DNA from: Candidatus Poribacteria bacterium
Lineage (GTDB): Bacteria > Poribacteria > WGA-4E > PCPOR2b
Assembly (NCBI GenBank): GCA_028819845.1
Contig: JAPPKS010000034.1
Coordinates: forward strand, 174,217 to 238,216
Direction: 5' to 3'
Length of the DNA stretch: 64,000 nucleotides
In this document: piece after piece, positions 41,963 to 51,024 of the stretch
Numbering within the stretch: position 1 is the first letter of the stretch
How the letters are laid out: every line of letters starts with the position of its first letter
The notes under the pieces: generated by a model
What the model was told of the DNA's origin: nothing
Seen by the model: the letters and a program-made list of their open reading frames with translations, nothing else
Database searches by the model: none
Program-made: the position numbers and the translations under genes

Positions 41963-43855
41963 TTGACCGTCTATCCTAAACAATACGACGTAATTGTTGT
42001 CGGTGCGGGTCATGCCGGCTGTGAAGCTGCACTTGCAGCATCAAGAATGGGCTGCGAGACATTGATTGCCACCATCAACTTGGATACTATCGCCAAAATG
42101 TCTTGCAACCCAGCAATTGGCGGACTTGCCAAAGGGCATCTGGTAAAGGAGATTGACGCGCTTGGCGGCGAGATGGCAAAAAATATTGATAAAACGGGAA
42201 TCCAATTTCGGCAGTTGAACACGAAGAAAGGGCCCGCTGTCCGTTCAAGCCGCGCCCAGGCTGACAAGGAGGCTTATCAGCACGAGATGAGGCGGGTGTT
42301 GGAGAAACAAGCACGTCTCGATATTGAACCGGTATTGGTGGAGGAGTTGTTGACTGAAAACGGAAGGTGCATCGGTATACTGAGCCATACCGACACTGCG
42401 TTTCTGGGTAAAACAGTTGTGCTGACCACAGGCACATTTCTCAAAGGATTGGTCCACGTGGGAGAAGTAACTTACAGCGCGGGCCGCGCCGGAGAATCCT
42501 CCGCAGAAAAATTATCAGAGAGTTTCTTGAAACTCGGTTTTGAAATCAGTCGTCTAAAAACTGGAACGCCTCCCCGCGTCAAAAAAGATACGGTGAATTT
42601 CGATGTCATGGCGATTCAGCCGGGCGACGAACCACCGCGTCCGTTTTCGTTCTCAACTGAAAAAATTTCGCAAGCACAGATGCCTTGCCATTTGACCTAT
42701 ACGAATGAGAAAACTCACCAAATCATTCGGGACAACATCAAAAGTTCTGCGATGTACAGCGGGCGAATAGTCGGTATCGGACCGCGATACTGCCCTTCTA
42801 TCGAAGATAAAGTGGTGCGCTTTTCGGACAAAGACCGCCATCAGATTTTTGTTGAACCCGAAGGCAGAAATACTGACGAAATCTACTTAAACGGAATTTC
42901 TGCCAGCTTACCTGAAGCGGTTCAGGTCGAGATGGTGCACAGCATCAAAGGACTGGAAAATGCACAGATTTTGCGTTTTGCTTACGCTGTGGAATACGAT
43001 TTTGCCCCTGCAACGCAAATTTATGCGAACCTCGAAACGAAGCGTGTGGAGAATCTTTTCTTTGCCGGACAACTGAATGGAACTACCGGTTACGAAGAGG
43101 CCGCTGCGCAGGGGCTGATGTCCGGAATCAATGCCGCCTTAAAAGTACGCGGCCAAGAACCGTTAATCCTCGATCGTTCTCAAGCATATATCGGTGTGCT
43201 CATTGATGACCTCGTTACGAGGGACATTCGTGAACCGTACCGCATGTTCACCTCCCGTGCGGAATACCGCCTAGCACTTCGTGAGGATAATGCCGACTTG
43301 AGGCTGACTGAAATCGGACGTCGCATTGGGCTTGTTGATGACAGCACGTACAATCAATTCCAACAAAAAAAACTACTCATTCAAGAGGAGTTAGAACGCA
43401 TAAACCAAACGGTTCTCAACCCAACCCTTCGGACGTTGGATGAATTGAAACAGTGCGGAATTGATGGGTTAGATAAACCCACGTCTCTGGCTGATTTGCT
43501 GAAGCGCCCTGCGATGAGTTATGAAGGGATTAAACAACTTTCGCCCCCAATCCGGCCGCTTCCAACTGCGGTAGAGAAACAGGTGGAGATTCAGATAAAA
43601 TATGATGGTTACATTCGCCGTCAAACGCTTCAGATTGAACGGTTCAAGAAGCTGGAGCATCTTCCGATTCCGGACGAAATTGATTACGGAAGTATTCACG
43701 GAATAAAAACCGAGGCACGAGAAAAACTTGCTAAGATTCACCCGGCATCCATCGGGCAGGCGTCGCGCATTCCTGGAGTTTCACCGGCGGATATTTCCAT
43801 CCTGATGGTGCGGATAAAGGAATTCCAGCGGAGCCAAACGGCGAAAATCGCATAA
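41963..43855 (+). CDS. mnmG: tRNA uridine-5-carboxymethylaminomethyl modification enzyme MnmG (GidA)
   Basis: The FAD-dependent partner of MnmE in wobble-uridine modification. The 630-residue product starts with the FAD motif DVIVVGAGHAGCEAALAASR. It contains SCNPAIGGLAKGHLVKE, GPAVRSSRAQADKEAYQ, LKTGTPPRV and AGQLNGTTGYEEAAAQGL, with GVSPADISILMVRI at the C-terminus. No ATG fits: a TTG at 41963 with GGAGAGG 10 bases upstream is used. It is followed by rsmG, the usual gidA-gidB pair. Confidence 0.97.
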   Translation: MTVYPKQYDVIVVGAGHAGCEAALAASRMGCETLIATINLDTIAKMSCNPAIGGLAKGHLVKEIDALGGEMAKNIDKTGIQFRQLNTKKGPAVRSSRAQADKEAYQHEMRRVLEKQARLDIEPVLVEELLTENGRCIGILSHTDTAFLGKTVVLTTGTFLKGLVHVGEVTYSAGRAGESSAEKLSESFLKLGFEISRLKTGTPPRVKKDTVNFDVMAIQPGDEPPRPFSFSTEKISQAQMPCHLTYTNEKTHQIIRDNIKSSAMYSGRIVGIGPRYCPSIEDKVVRFSDKDRHQIFVEPEGRNTDEIYLNGISASLPEAVQVEMVHSIKGLENAQILRFAYAVEYDFAPATQIYANLETKRVENLFFAGQLNGTTGYEEAAAQGLMSGINAALKVRGQEPLILDRSQAYIGVLIDDLVTRDIREPYRMFTSRAEYRLALREDNADLRLTEIGRRIGLVDDSTYNQFQQKKLLIQEELERINQTVLNPTLRTLDELKQCGIDGLDKPTSLADLLKRPAMSYEGIKQLSPPIRPLPTAVEKQVEIQIKYDGYIRRQTLQIERFKKLEHLPIPDEIDYGSIHGIKTEAREKLAKIHPASIGQASRIPGVSPADISILMVRIKEFQRSQTAKIA

Positions 43856-43903
43856 CGAGTGCCCCCAATACGTTTTAACTAATACTCAATAATTCATAAA
43901 TCA

Positions 43904-44608
43904 GTGAATACTGATGATTTCCGAATCCTGCTAAAGCAAACCTTTCTCCAGCACGGCTTCCCGCTAACAGAATTACAGATTAATCAATATATCACGTACT
44001 GGACTGAACTCAAACGCTGGAATTCGCGAATGAATCTGACATCAATTCGGGATGATTATGGAATTATTGTTAAACACTTCCTCGATTCGTTGAGTGTGCT
44101 TCACGATTTTTCTATCAATCCGCGTGATTCAGTGATTGATGTTGGGACAGGTGCGGGCTTCCCAGGCGTTCCAATAAAAATTATTCTGCCTGAGCTTCAG
44201 CTTGCCCTAGTTGAATCTTCACTGAAGAAGGTGAGTTTTCTGCACTACCTTATTGCTCAACTCCGCAGGGATGCGCAATCTGACGACGCCGCAACTTGGG
44301 AAGATATATGTGTTATTGGGGAGCGTGCGGAAGAATGTGCTGAAATGAGCCAGCATGCCAGCGCTTATGATTGGGTACTCACACGTTATGTCGCTTCACT
44401 AGCAGACTCGTTAGCTTACTGCCTGCCGTTACTAAAACCAGACGGGACTTGGATTGCGTATAAGCCGCGTAACGTCGAAACCGAAATTCGGAGCGCCAAA
44501 TCCAAGTTGCAGCTCTTCAACGGCGGCATCCAATCCATTATAAACTGCCAAATTGACGAACTCAATCGCACCTACGTCGCTATACGAAGGATTAAGGAGT
44601 TTCATTAG
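43904..44608 (+). CDS. rsmG: 16S rRNA (guanine-527-N7)-methyltransferase RsmG (GidB)
   Basis: Methylates G527 in 16S rRNA; loss can give low-level streptomycin resistance. The 234-residue product has WNSRMNLTSIRD, VKHFLDSLSV, and the SAM motif VIDVGTGAGFPGVPIKI, then LALVESSLKKVSFL. The start is GTG 43904, 48 bases after mnmG. The stop abuts the ATG of the STAS gene, so the signalling cassette is linked to this housekeeping operon. Confidence 0.95.
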   Translation: MNTDDFRILLKQTFLQHGFPLTELQINQYITYWTELKRWNSRMNLTSIRDDYGIIVKHFLDSLSVLHDFSINPRDSVIDVGTGAGFPGVPIKIILPELQLALVESSLKKVSFLHYLIAQLRRDAQSDDAATWEDICVIGERAEECAEMSQHASAYDWVLTRYVASLADSLAYCLPLLKPDGTWIAYKPRNVETEIRSAKSKLQLFNGGIQSIINCQIDELNRTYVAIRRIKEFH

Positions 44609-44953
44609 ATGTTTGAGACAACCATCAGTAAGCACAACATTCCCATTCTTCGCGTGGAGGGCAAAATCCTTGGAAATGCTGCACATGCACTTCGCCGCGA
44701 AATGGATAAGCAGATCGAGAAGAGCGAAGGGCGATTGATTCTAGACCTGACAAACGTTCCTTTACTTGATAGCTCCGCGCTTGGAATGATTATAGCCATC
44801 TTGCAGTTTCTCAAAAAGCAGGGCGGCATGCTTGTCTTACTGAACCCACAAAAAGCTGTTATGAATGTCTTGCAGGTTACACGGCTAAATACTATTCTCG
44901 AAATTTACATGGACGAAGAATCTGCAATAAACGCGTTTGATCCGGACGGATAG
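44609..44953 (+). CDS. STAS-domain anti-sigma factor antagonist (first copy)
   Basis: A 114-residue SpoIIAA/RsbV-type protein. The regulatory motif is NVPLLDSSALGMIIA, whose Ser in DSSALG is the usual site phosphorylated by a HATPase kinase such as that at 48458-48898. Dephosphorylation by a PP2C phosphatase (47269-48453) would activate it. The start abuts the rsmG stop. It is the first gene of the five-gene partner-switching cassette. Confidence 0.9.
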   Translation: MFETTISKHNIPILRVEGKILGNAAHALRREMDKQIEKSEGRLILDLTNVPLLDSSALGMIIAILQFLKKQGGMLVLLNPQKAVMNVLQVTRLNTILEIYMDEESAINAFDPDG

Positions 44954-44963
44954 CGTTCATCAA

Positions 44964-47276
44964 ATGACAATGAAATCTCTTTATCTCAAAACGGGCTTGC
45001 GTGGACAGCTTGTACTACTTTTTCTGCTCGTTTCACTAATACCTCTACTATTATTTTCCTTTCTGGTGCATCGGGACGGTAAGATTGCGCTAAAGAATAC
45101 AATTGCTGAAAGCTTAGTACGATTTGCAAAGGGCAAACTTAATCATGCGCATTTAAGCATCCAGAGGCGCCTAGAAAACATCAAAAACCACATACCGGAA
45201 ATATGCGATAAAGTCGCCCAAGCAAACGGAGACGAATTGTCAAATCCTTCAAAACTCTCCACGTTACGCCGTGTTAATTCCACGTTGCGAAATAGTATAA
45301 GGCAGCTTGAAGGACACGCCGGGCCAGGCAGCGAAATTACAATTACGAATCTCCATCGGCAAATAGTTATCTCGACGGCTGAGAAGCCATCTGTGCGGCC
45401 AATCAACGACGAGTGGTGGCACAAAGCTTATAATAATGGACTTGGCTATGATTACATCGAGGACCTTCAATTCGACGAGGTCGAAAATCGCCACATTCTG
45501 ACGGTGGCTTTGCCTATCCGCAGGTCTGAGAGCCCAAGTTCAAGAGTAATTGGTGTCCTCCGAGCCAACATTACAATTCCTGAACTTTCAGAAATGGTTA
45601 AATCATCGTCCGAAGCAGATAAAATTTTTGAGGGTATCGAAACGTTCATCATAAATAAACATGGACGGGTAATTGCGGCTGCGCGGGAAAGTGGATATGG
45701 TTTCTCGGATCATATAGAATTTAGCAATGCCGTTTTCGATTTCATTAATGCCGGCGCAGAAGACCATGGTTATGAGATGGAGGGAGAACGGAACAGTCAA
45801 GGCGAAAAGAAAGTCTATGCTTGGGCTCGCACCCCACGGGAAGACACATCTGGCAGCGGCAGTATAAATTTTATTGACTTGGCAATTTTGGTTTCACAAC
45901 CCGAACGGCTAGCCTTTCCGGAAATCACAAAACTCACGCGCCGCATCTTGACCTTCACAATCGTTTCATGCATCGTAGTTGTGATTATCGCTTTGGTAGT
46001 CTCGCAACGTATAGTGACGCCAATTATGCGGGTGGCGAGGGCAGCGCGAGCCATGGGGCAGGGTGACTTTAATCAAAAGATACCTGTCACCGGCAGCAAC
46101 GAGGTTGGAGTTCTAGCGCAGGAATTCAATTCAATGCGAAAGCATCTCGAAACTGCCGTCGGCAAACTGACTGAAGAGGAGAAAAAGATGTCCGCCATCG
46201 TGAACAGTCTGGCAGAAGGGCTGATTCTTGTAGATGGTGACAACCGCGTACTTCATATCAATCCCGCTGCTGAATTTCTACTAAACGTGAGCGTGGATCA
46301 GATCGGTGAAGATTTCACCCAAATAATCCGGGATGTGGAACTTACACAAGTAATCAAGGACAGCCAGTCCCAGATTTCGCAAGACAACTCGGCTATATCT
46401 GAAGTCAATGTAGGCCACGACGGCGAGCAAAGGGTTGTACGCGTGGTTGCCAGTCCGTTCCTTGACGAAAACGGTTTCTCGCTTGGCATTGTTTATGTTT
46501 TTGATGACATTACGCGAGAAAAGGAAATCGATCAGATGAAATCTGACTTTATCTCTCTGGTCTCCCATGAGCTTCGAACGCCGTTGACCTCTATCATCGG
46601 TTTCGTATCCTTTATTCTTGACGGTAAAACGGGGCCTATCAATGAAAAACAACAAAACAGCCTTATTCGCGTGCACCGCCAATCGAAGCGGCTGGCAGCA
46701 CTCATTAACGACTTGCTTGATGTTTCTCGGATTGAATCCGGCCGTATCCAGATGAACCAAGAGCCAATCATGCTCTTTGAGATTGCCAATCATCGGATTG
46801 AAGAAATCCGGCCGCAAGCTGATGCGAAGGCTATCCAATTGAATTTTGTCAGCCCCGAAACTCTTCCAGCAATTATAGGTGATGAGGCGCGGATGGGGCA
46901 GGCATTTACTAACCTCATTGGCAATGCTATCAAATTTACGCCCGACAACGGAGAAGTCACCGTCAAGATCGAAGTCGACGGCAACCTCCTTCATGTTGAA
47001 GTTATTGATACGGGACCAGGCGTTCCAATTGAAGAACGCCGGAAAATTTTCGAAAAGTTTTATCAGCGGAGCGATATTCACACACGCCAGAAAGGCGGGT
47101 CTGGTTTGGGGCTATCCATTACAAAATCCATTGTTGAAGCGCACGGCGGAAGGCTATGGGTTGATGAAGGGGATCAGGGGAGAGGCAGCAATTTTCAGTT
47201 TGTACTGCCTGTGTCGAGTCCCATCACGCATACATTGACAGAAGTCGATGAGCAGGAGCATACAGGTAATGGCTGA
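44964..47276 (+). CDS. Membrane sensor histidine kinase (HAMP-PAS-HisKA-HATPase)
   Basis: A 770-residue kinase. The first membrane helix (LVLLFLLVSLIPLLLFSFLV) is near residue 15; a periplasmic sensor part of about 290 residues, possibly a dCache fold, follows. The second helix (TFTIVSCIVVVIIALVV) leads to HAMP (GQGDFNQKIPVTGSNEVGVL), PAS (VNSLAEGLILVDGDNRVLHI) and HisKA with the phospho-His in LVSHELRTPLTSIIGF. HATPase boxes are N GNAIKFTPDNG, G1 VIDTGPGVP and G2 GSGLGLSITKS. The end overlaps the receiver-phosphatase gene, its likely partner. ATG 44964 is used. Confidence 0.93.
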   Translation: MTMKSLYLKTGLRGQLVLLFLLVSLIPLLLFSFLVHRDGKIALKNTIAESLVRFAKGKLNHAHLSIQRRLENIKNHIPEICDKVAQANGDELSNPSKLSTLRRVNSTLRNSIRQLEGHAGPGSEITITNLHRQIVISTAEKPSVRPINDEWWHKAYNNGLGYDYIEDLQFDEVENRHILTVALPIRRSESPSSRVIGVLRANITIPELSEMVKSSSEADKIFEGIETFIINKHGRVIAAARESGYGFSDHIEFSNAVFDFINAGAEDHGYEMEGERNSQGEKKVYAWARTPREDTSGSGSINFIDLAILVSQPERLAFPEITKLTRRILTFTIVSCIVVVIIALVVSQRIVTPIMRVARAARAMGQGDFNQKIPVTGSNEVGVLAQEFNSMRKHLETAVGKLTEEEKKMSAIVNSLAEGLILVDGDNRVLHINPAAEFLLNVSVDQIGEDFTQIIRDVELTQVIKDSQSQISQDNSAISEVNVGHDGEQRVVRVVASPFLDENGFSLGIVYVFDDITREKEIDQMKSDFISLVSHELRTPLTSIIGFVSFILDGKTGPINEKQQNSLIRVHRQSKRLAALINDLLDVSRIESGRIQMNQEPIMLFEIANHRIEEIRPQADAKAIQLNFVSPETLPAIIGDEARMGQAFTNLIGNAIKFTPDNGEVTVKIEVDGNLLHVEVIDTGPGVPIEERRKIFEKFYQRSDIHTRQKGGSGLGLSITKSIVEAHGGRLWVDEGDQGRGSNFQFVLPVSSPITHTLTEVDEQEHTGNG

Positions 47277-48453
47277 GACGATTTTAGCCGTAGATGATGA
47301 TATAGACATCCTCGAATTGGTCGAGGCAAGCTTGACAGCCGACGGGTTCGACGTCATAACTGCGTCCAACGGACGCGGTGCGTTGGAAAGCGCAAGAGAT
47401 CACGCGCCGGACCTCATTCTACTGGATCTCATGATGCCGGAGATGGACGGCTTTGAGGTAATCGAAAGACTCAAATCGGATGCGGCAACCCGTACAATCC
47501 CTGTCATCATGCTCACTGCAAAGGCACAAACCCATGAAAAAATTCAAGGCTTACGCTCCGGGGCGGACGATTATATCACCAAACCTTTTCAGCTCGATGA
47601 ACTCACGGCGCGAATAGAAGCCGTTCTCGGCAGAACCCGCCCGACGAAATATATTAATCCTCTAATAGGCGCGATGGGTGATCAATTTAGCGAATCCGGC
47701 GTGGAACAGTTGGCATTCCATCTCAAGACAGCAGCGATAATCCAGCAAAAGTTGCTGCCGCAAAAATCTCCCGATTTGCCGGGATACGATATCGCTGGCG
47801 TACTGCGGAGTTCGATGACAATATCGGGTGATTTTTACGACTTTATCCCTTTGACGGAAAATCACTTGGGCATCGCCATCGCGGATGTCCGCGGCAAGGG
47901 CATTCCGGCAGCTTTACTCATGGTTATGATTCGAACTGCTTTGCGGCTGGTATGCCGCGAAGAATCTTCGCCGTCTGCGGCGTTAAAGCGAATTAACGAT
48001 TTGCTTTTCGCGGATACCGATCCGGACCTATTTGCGACGATGATTTATGGGATTTTAGATACGGAATCTATGACGTTCACCTATTCAAATGCGGGGCACT
48101 GTTACCCCTTATATTTGAAAAATGAAGGCAGCACAATCACTTCGCTGAAAGCCGGCGGCATGATACTCGGCAGTTTCGATTTTGCGACTTTTCAATCTGA
48201 GACAATTCATTTCGCGCCGGGGGACGGAATGCTTCTATACACAGACGGCGCTACAGAAACAGAACGAGAGGACGATGGTATACTGTACGGTGAAGAAAAG
48301 CTCATTGAATGTATTGACACCAACAAGCATTTATCCGCTCAAATGCTTTGCGATGCAATCGAGGCAGATCTCTTGAGGTTCAGTGGAAAGCAGAATCACC
48401 GGAATGACGACCTTACGATTGTCGCCATAAAAGTCAAGCACGGGGAGAAGTAG
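47269..48453 (+). CDS. Response regulator with PP2C (SpoIIE/RsbU-type) phosphatase output
   Basis: A 394-residue protein. The receiver domain has AVDDDIDILELVEA, the phospho-acceptor Asp in LILLDLMMPEMDGFEV, MLTAKA and the Lys in YITKPFQ. A linker leads to a PP2C-like phosphatase domain (about residues 150-394) with GDFYDFIPL, VRGKGIPAALLMVM, and FTYSNAGHCYPL; metal-binding Asp residues are in IADVRGKG and LLYTDGATETE. It should dephosphorylate one or both STAS proteins when phosphorylated by the adjoining kinase. ATG 47269 overlaps the kinase stop by 8 bases. Confidence 0.93.
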   Translation: MAETILAVDDDIDILELVEASLTADGFDVITASNGRGALESARDHAPDLILLDLMMPEMDGFEVIERLKSDAATRTIPVIMLTAKAQTHEKIQGLRSGADDYITKPFQLDELTARIEAVLGRTRPTKYINPLIGAMGDQFSESGVEQLAFHLKTAAIIQQKLLPQKSPDLPGYDIAGVLRSSMTISGDFYDFIPLTENHLGIAIADVRGKGIPAALLMVMIRTALRLVCREESSPSAALKRINDLLFADTDPDLFATMIYGILDTESMTFTYSNAGHCYPLYLKNEGSTITSLKAGGMILGSFDFATFQSETIHFAPGDGMLLYTDGATETEREDDGILYGEEKLIECIDTNKHLSAQMLCDAIEADLLRFSGKQNHRNDDLTIVAIKVKHGEK

Positions 48454-48457
48454 GGAA

Positions 48458-48898
48458 GTGGACCGGACGCCCGATGGGCACGTCATTAGCCTTGATATAC
48501 CGAGTTCAATGCAGCTCGTATATGTTCTGGATTCGGTAATCTCTCAAATTCTCAAAGAGATGGGATTCGATGATGAATCGAGGGAACAGGTTAATTTGGC
48601 GGTGATTGAGGCAGGCACGAACGCGATTAAACATGGGAATAAGGAGGATGTAAACAAACGCGCTCGTTTTGAGTTCATCCTCAATCAAGACAAGCTTACG
48701 GTTGTGGTTCAGGATGGGGGCGCCGGGTTCGATCGAAATAGCGTAGAGAATCCGTTGAATCCGGAAAATTTGTTGAAGAGCAGCGGTAGAGGAATATTTC
48801 TGATGGAAACCTGTATGGACGCAGTTACCTATGAGGCTCCAGGGACAACGGTAAGGATGGTGAAGTACAAGAAATCGCCGAGCAACAAACAGAAGTAG
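48458..48898 (+). CDS. HATPase anti-sigma-factor-type kinase (RsbW/SpoIIAB-like)
   Basis: A 146-residue GHKL-ATPase. The N box is VIEAGTNAIKHGN, then the G1 box VVVQDGGAGFD and the G2 segment LKSSGRGIFLMETCMD. Proteins of this type phosphorylate STAS antagonists and, when free, bind a sigma factor or another target. GTG 48458 follows the phosphatase gene by 4 bases. No sigma factor gene is nearby, so its final target is unknown. Confidence 0.9.
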   Translation: MDRTPDGHVISLDIPSSMQLVYVLDSVISQILKEMGFDDESREQVNLAVIEAGTNAIKHGNKEDVNKRARFEFILNQDKLTVVVQDGGAGFDRNSVENPLNPENLLKSSGRGIFLMETCMDAVTYEAPGTTVRMVKYKKSPSNKQK

Positions 48899-49068
48899 AC
48901 CTAACCCCGGTTTGGCGTAAGACGTGCCAATCCGACGGCGAGTTTCAATGGCCAAACCTACGCTTTGGGCGTATAGCAAACCCGTACAGTTGCACCCACC
49001 TAAATTTCGCCCGTAGAACGCAAATTTTCGGATACCCTTTACTGAGATAGTACAACACGGAGGATTGG

Positions 49069-49413
49069 ATGGAGATTGTAGTTCGTCGGAGAGATGACGT
49101 TACTATTTTGGATGTTGCGGGGAGAATCGCCGGATCCGACAGTCTGGACCTCAAGCGCGCAATTGATGCACAAATCGAAATTGCCGCGGGTAACATAGCG
49201 AAAATTGTGTTGAATCTCGAACGCGTGCGTATTGTGGATAGCTTTGGCCTCGGCGTGATTGTTGCCGCTTATACATCAATTCAGCGGAATGGCGGACGAA
49301 TTGCACTGCTCAATGTTGGCGGGAACATTAAGAATTTAATTGTCATGGCGAAACTGATGACAATCTTCGATCGGTACGACAATGAAGATGAGGCTGTGGC
49401 TAGTTTTCAATGA
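49069..49413 (+). CDS. STAS-domain anti-sigma factor antagonist (second copy)
   Basis: A 114-residue STAS protein clearly different from the first copy. The phospho-site motif is RVRIVDSFGLGVIVAAY with Ser in DSFGLG. It starts 170 bases after the kinase gene with GGAGG near 49061. Two antagonists for one HATPase kinase suggest either two inputs or two targets. Confidence 0.9.
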   Translation: MEIVVRRRDDVTILDVAGRIAGSDSLDLKRAIDAQIEIAAGNIAKIVLNLERVRIVDSFGLGVIVAAYTSIQRNGGRIALLNVGGNIKNLIVMAKLMTIFDRYDNEDEAVASFQ

Positions 49414-49446
49414 ATTAGAATTTTCACACTCTCGCGGAGTACGGTT

Positions 49447-50271
49447 GTGACTGACATAACGCATTACACAGAAAGACGCGATGCATTGTGGAAGAAGTGC
49501 TCGCACTGTGATGAACCGGTGTTTAATCAGGTATTAAAGCGCCATTTCTACACGTGCCCCCACTGCGACCATTATTCACCTATGCCTGCCGAGGAACGCC
49601 TGTTCCACCTATTTGATACGGAGCCGCTGATGAATCTCTACCCTCCGTTGGCGCCAGAATCGCTCTTAGAATCGCTTGAACTCATGGATTTCGTATCGCA
49701 TACGACATTTCCGGACGAGCTGGGGCAGTTAATCGCCGCGGGGGACGGTACAATTTCGGGTCACCCCGCAATTCTAGCGGTCGTGCATCCATATTCCGTT
49801 CCTCAACGCGGCCACTTTGTCACGCTGCTCACGTGCATCCGCGCGTCATTGCAAAAAAATCTCCCGCTTATAACCGTCTATCCGAGCGACGGCCTCGCAA
49901 AGAGGAAGTCAGATGAGCCGAAGCAATCCGAACTGACACCCGCTGAAATTACACATCTGAAAATCGAGCTGGATGGCTTATCACAAGCACGTCTCCCACA
50001 GATTACAGCCTTAACAGATATAGGTGTAACCGGTGGATTCTCAACACGATTTCCCCTCGGCGATCTGGTTGTATCGGAGCAGAAGAAAGTTGTGCATCGG
50101 GGCGACGGAATTCCAAATCTTTCAGACTCGCCGCAATCAGATGTGCTCATAGATTTGAACACCCAGCGCCAAGAGTTACCTACGTTATTGGGAAAATTGC
50201 TTGCCTTTTTCGCCGACAAGCAGACAGTTGGACGAAAAGCAACGACCCATGAAATTCACTCGAATTCATAA
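49447..50271 (+). CDS. Degenerate AccD-like protein (acetyl-CoA carboxylase beta-subunit homologue)
   Basis: A 274-residue protein related to the carboxyltransferase beta subunit. The zinc ribbon is intact: Cys18, Cys21, Cys37 and Cys40 (KKCSHCDEP, YTCPHCDHYSPM). The following domain aligns with AccD around LPLITVYPSDGLAKR and ITALTDIGVTGGFSTRFPLGD, where real AccD has SGGARMQ and TMGGVSASF. The Gly-Gly oxyanion site is lost at the first place, and the C-terminal part is short. No accA is nearby. It may have lost catalysis and gained another role. GTG 49447 start. Confidence 0.7.
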   Translation: MTDITHYTERRDALWKKCSHCDEPVFNQVLKRHFYTCPHCDHYSPMPAEERLFHLFDTEPLMNLYPPLAPESLLESLELMDFVSHTTFPDELGQLIAAGDGTISGHPAILAVVHPYSVPQRGHFVTLLTCIRASLQKNLPLITVYPSDGLAKRKSDEPKQSELTPAEITHLKIELDGLSQARLPQITALTDIGVTGGFSTRFPLGDLVVSEQKKVVHRGDGIPNLSDSPQSDVLIDLNTQRQELPTLLGKLLAFFADKQTVGRKATTHEIHSNS

Positions 50272-50403
50272 TACCTTCTTGCGAATGTATTTCCAATCCC
50301 GTCAAAATTTGCGGGAGTGAGAATCCAAAGGGATAATGAAAGCTACGGGTGTACTGATGCATCAACCTATAACTTGCTAGCGCACTACCGAATAGGAGCA
50401 TGA

Positions 50404-51021
50404 ATGAAAATGAACGGATTTCTCCAAATTTGCATTAAGATAATTTTCATCTTGACAATATATATTCAACTGAGCTGTTCGGCACTTCAGACGGTCCGGA
50501 TAATTCCTGTATTTGACCCTGAAGCAACTATCTTGCCTCAGTCAGGGACAGTTATTTATGAAAAGAACGGTATTACAGCGATGGCAGTACCGCTAAACGA
50601 CGTAAAAGCCGTTGATGCTTTTGGCGTTTTAATCTATAACAATACGGACCACTTTATCTCGTTCAAGAAGAAGGATTGCTGGATGCTAGATCAGGCGGGC
50701 GATAAAACCCGACCGATTGATAAATCTCAGGAGACGTTTTACCTCGGCAAGAATTTTAGACCCAAGCTGCCGCCGGAATTTGGGGCTGATGTGTTTCGAT
50801 GGAATCCGGCGCTCCAGATACAGGGCGATCACGCCGTTTTGCCGCGCGAGGATATTGAGAAAACAACGGTGATGCCGAAACGCCGCACGCAGTTCTTTCT
50901 GTATTTTCGCAAGCGAAGCATCAAATCGTCGCACCTCCGCGTCATCGTTCCCAAAGTGCGAACCGAGTTCGACGATACAGAATCGACGTTTGTTTTCAAA
51001 TTCCAAACGCATAAAGGCTAG
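50404..51021 (+). CDS. Predicted lipoprotein of unknown function (205 residues)
   Basis: A lipoprotein signal peptide is seen: MKMNGFLQICIKIIFILTIY, then IQLSCSAL with a Leu-Ser-Cys lipobox. The mature part has EKNGITAMAVPLNDVKAVDAF and a beta-rich body, and ends KFQTHKG. I do not recognise the family. It precedes the NHL lipoprotein and the large outer-membrane protein by short gaps, suggesting a common envelope operon. Confidence 0.75.
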   Translation: MKMNGFLQICIKIIFILTIYIQLSCSALQTVRIIPVFDPEATILPQSGTVIYEKNGITAMAVPLNDVKAVDAFGVLIYNNTDHFISFKKKDCWMLDQAGDKTRPIDKSQETFYLGKNFRPKLPPEFGADVFRWNPALQIQGDHAVLPREDIEKTTVMPKRRTQFFLYFRKRSIKSSHLRVIVPKVRTEFDDTESTFVFKFQTHKG

Positions 51022-51024
51022 GCG

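Noticed and set aside
46281-47081. 266-residue ORF opposite the histidine kinase
   Set aside because: A shadow of the kinase frame on the other strand.
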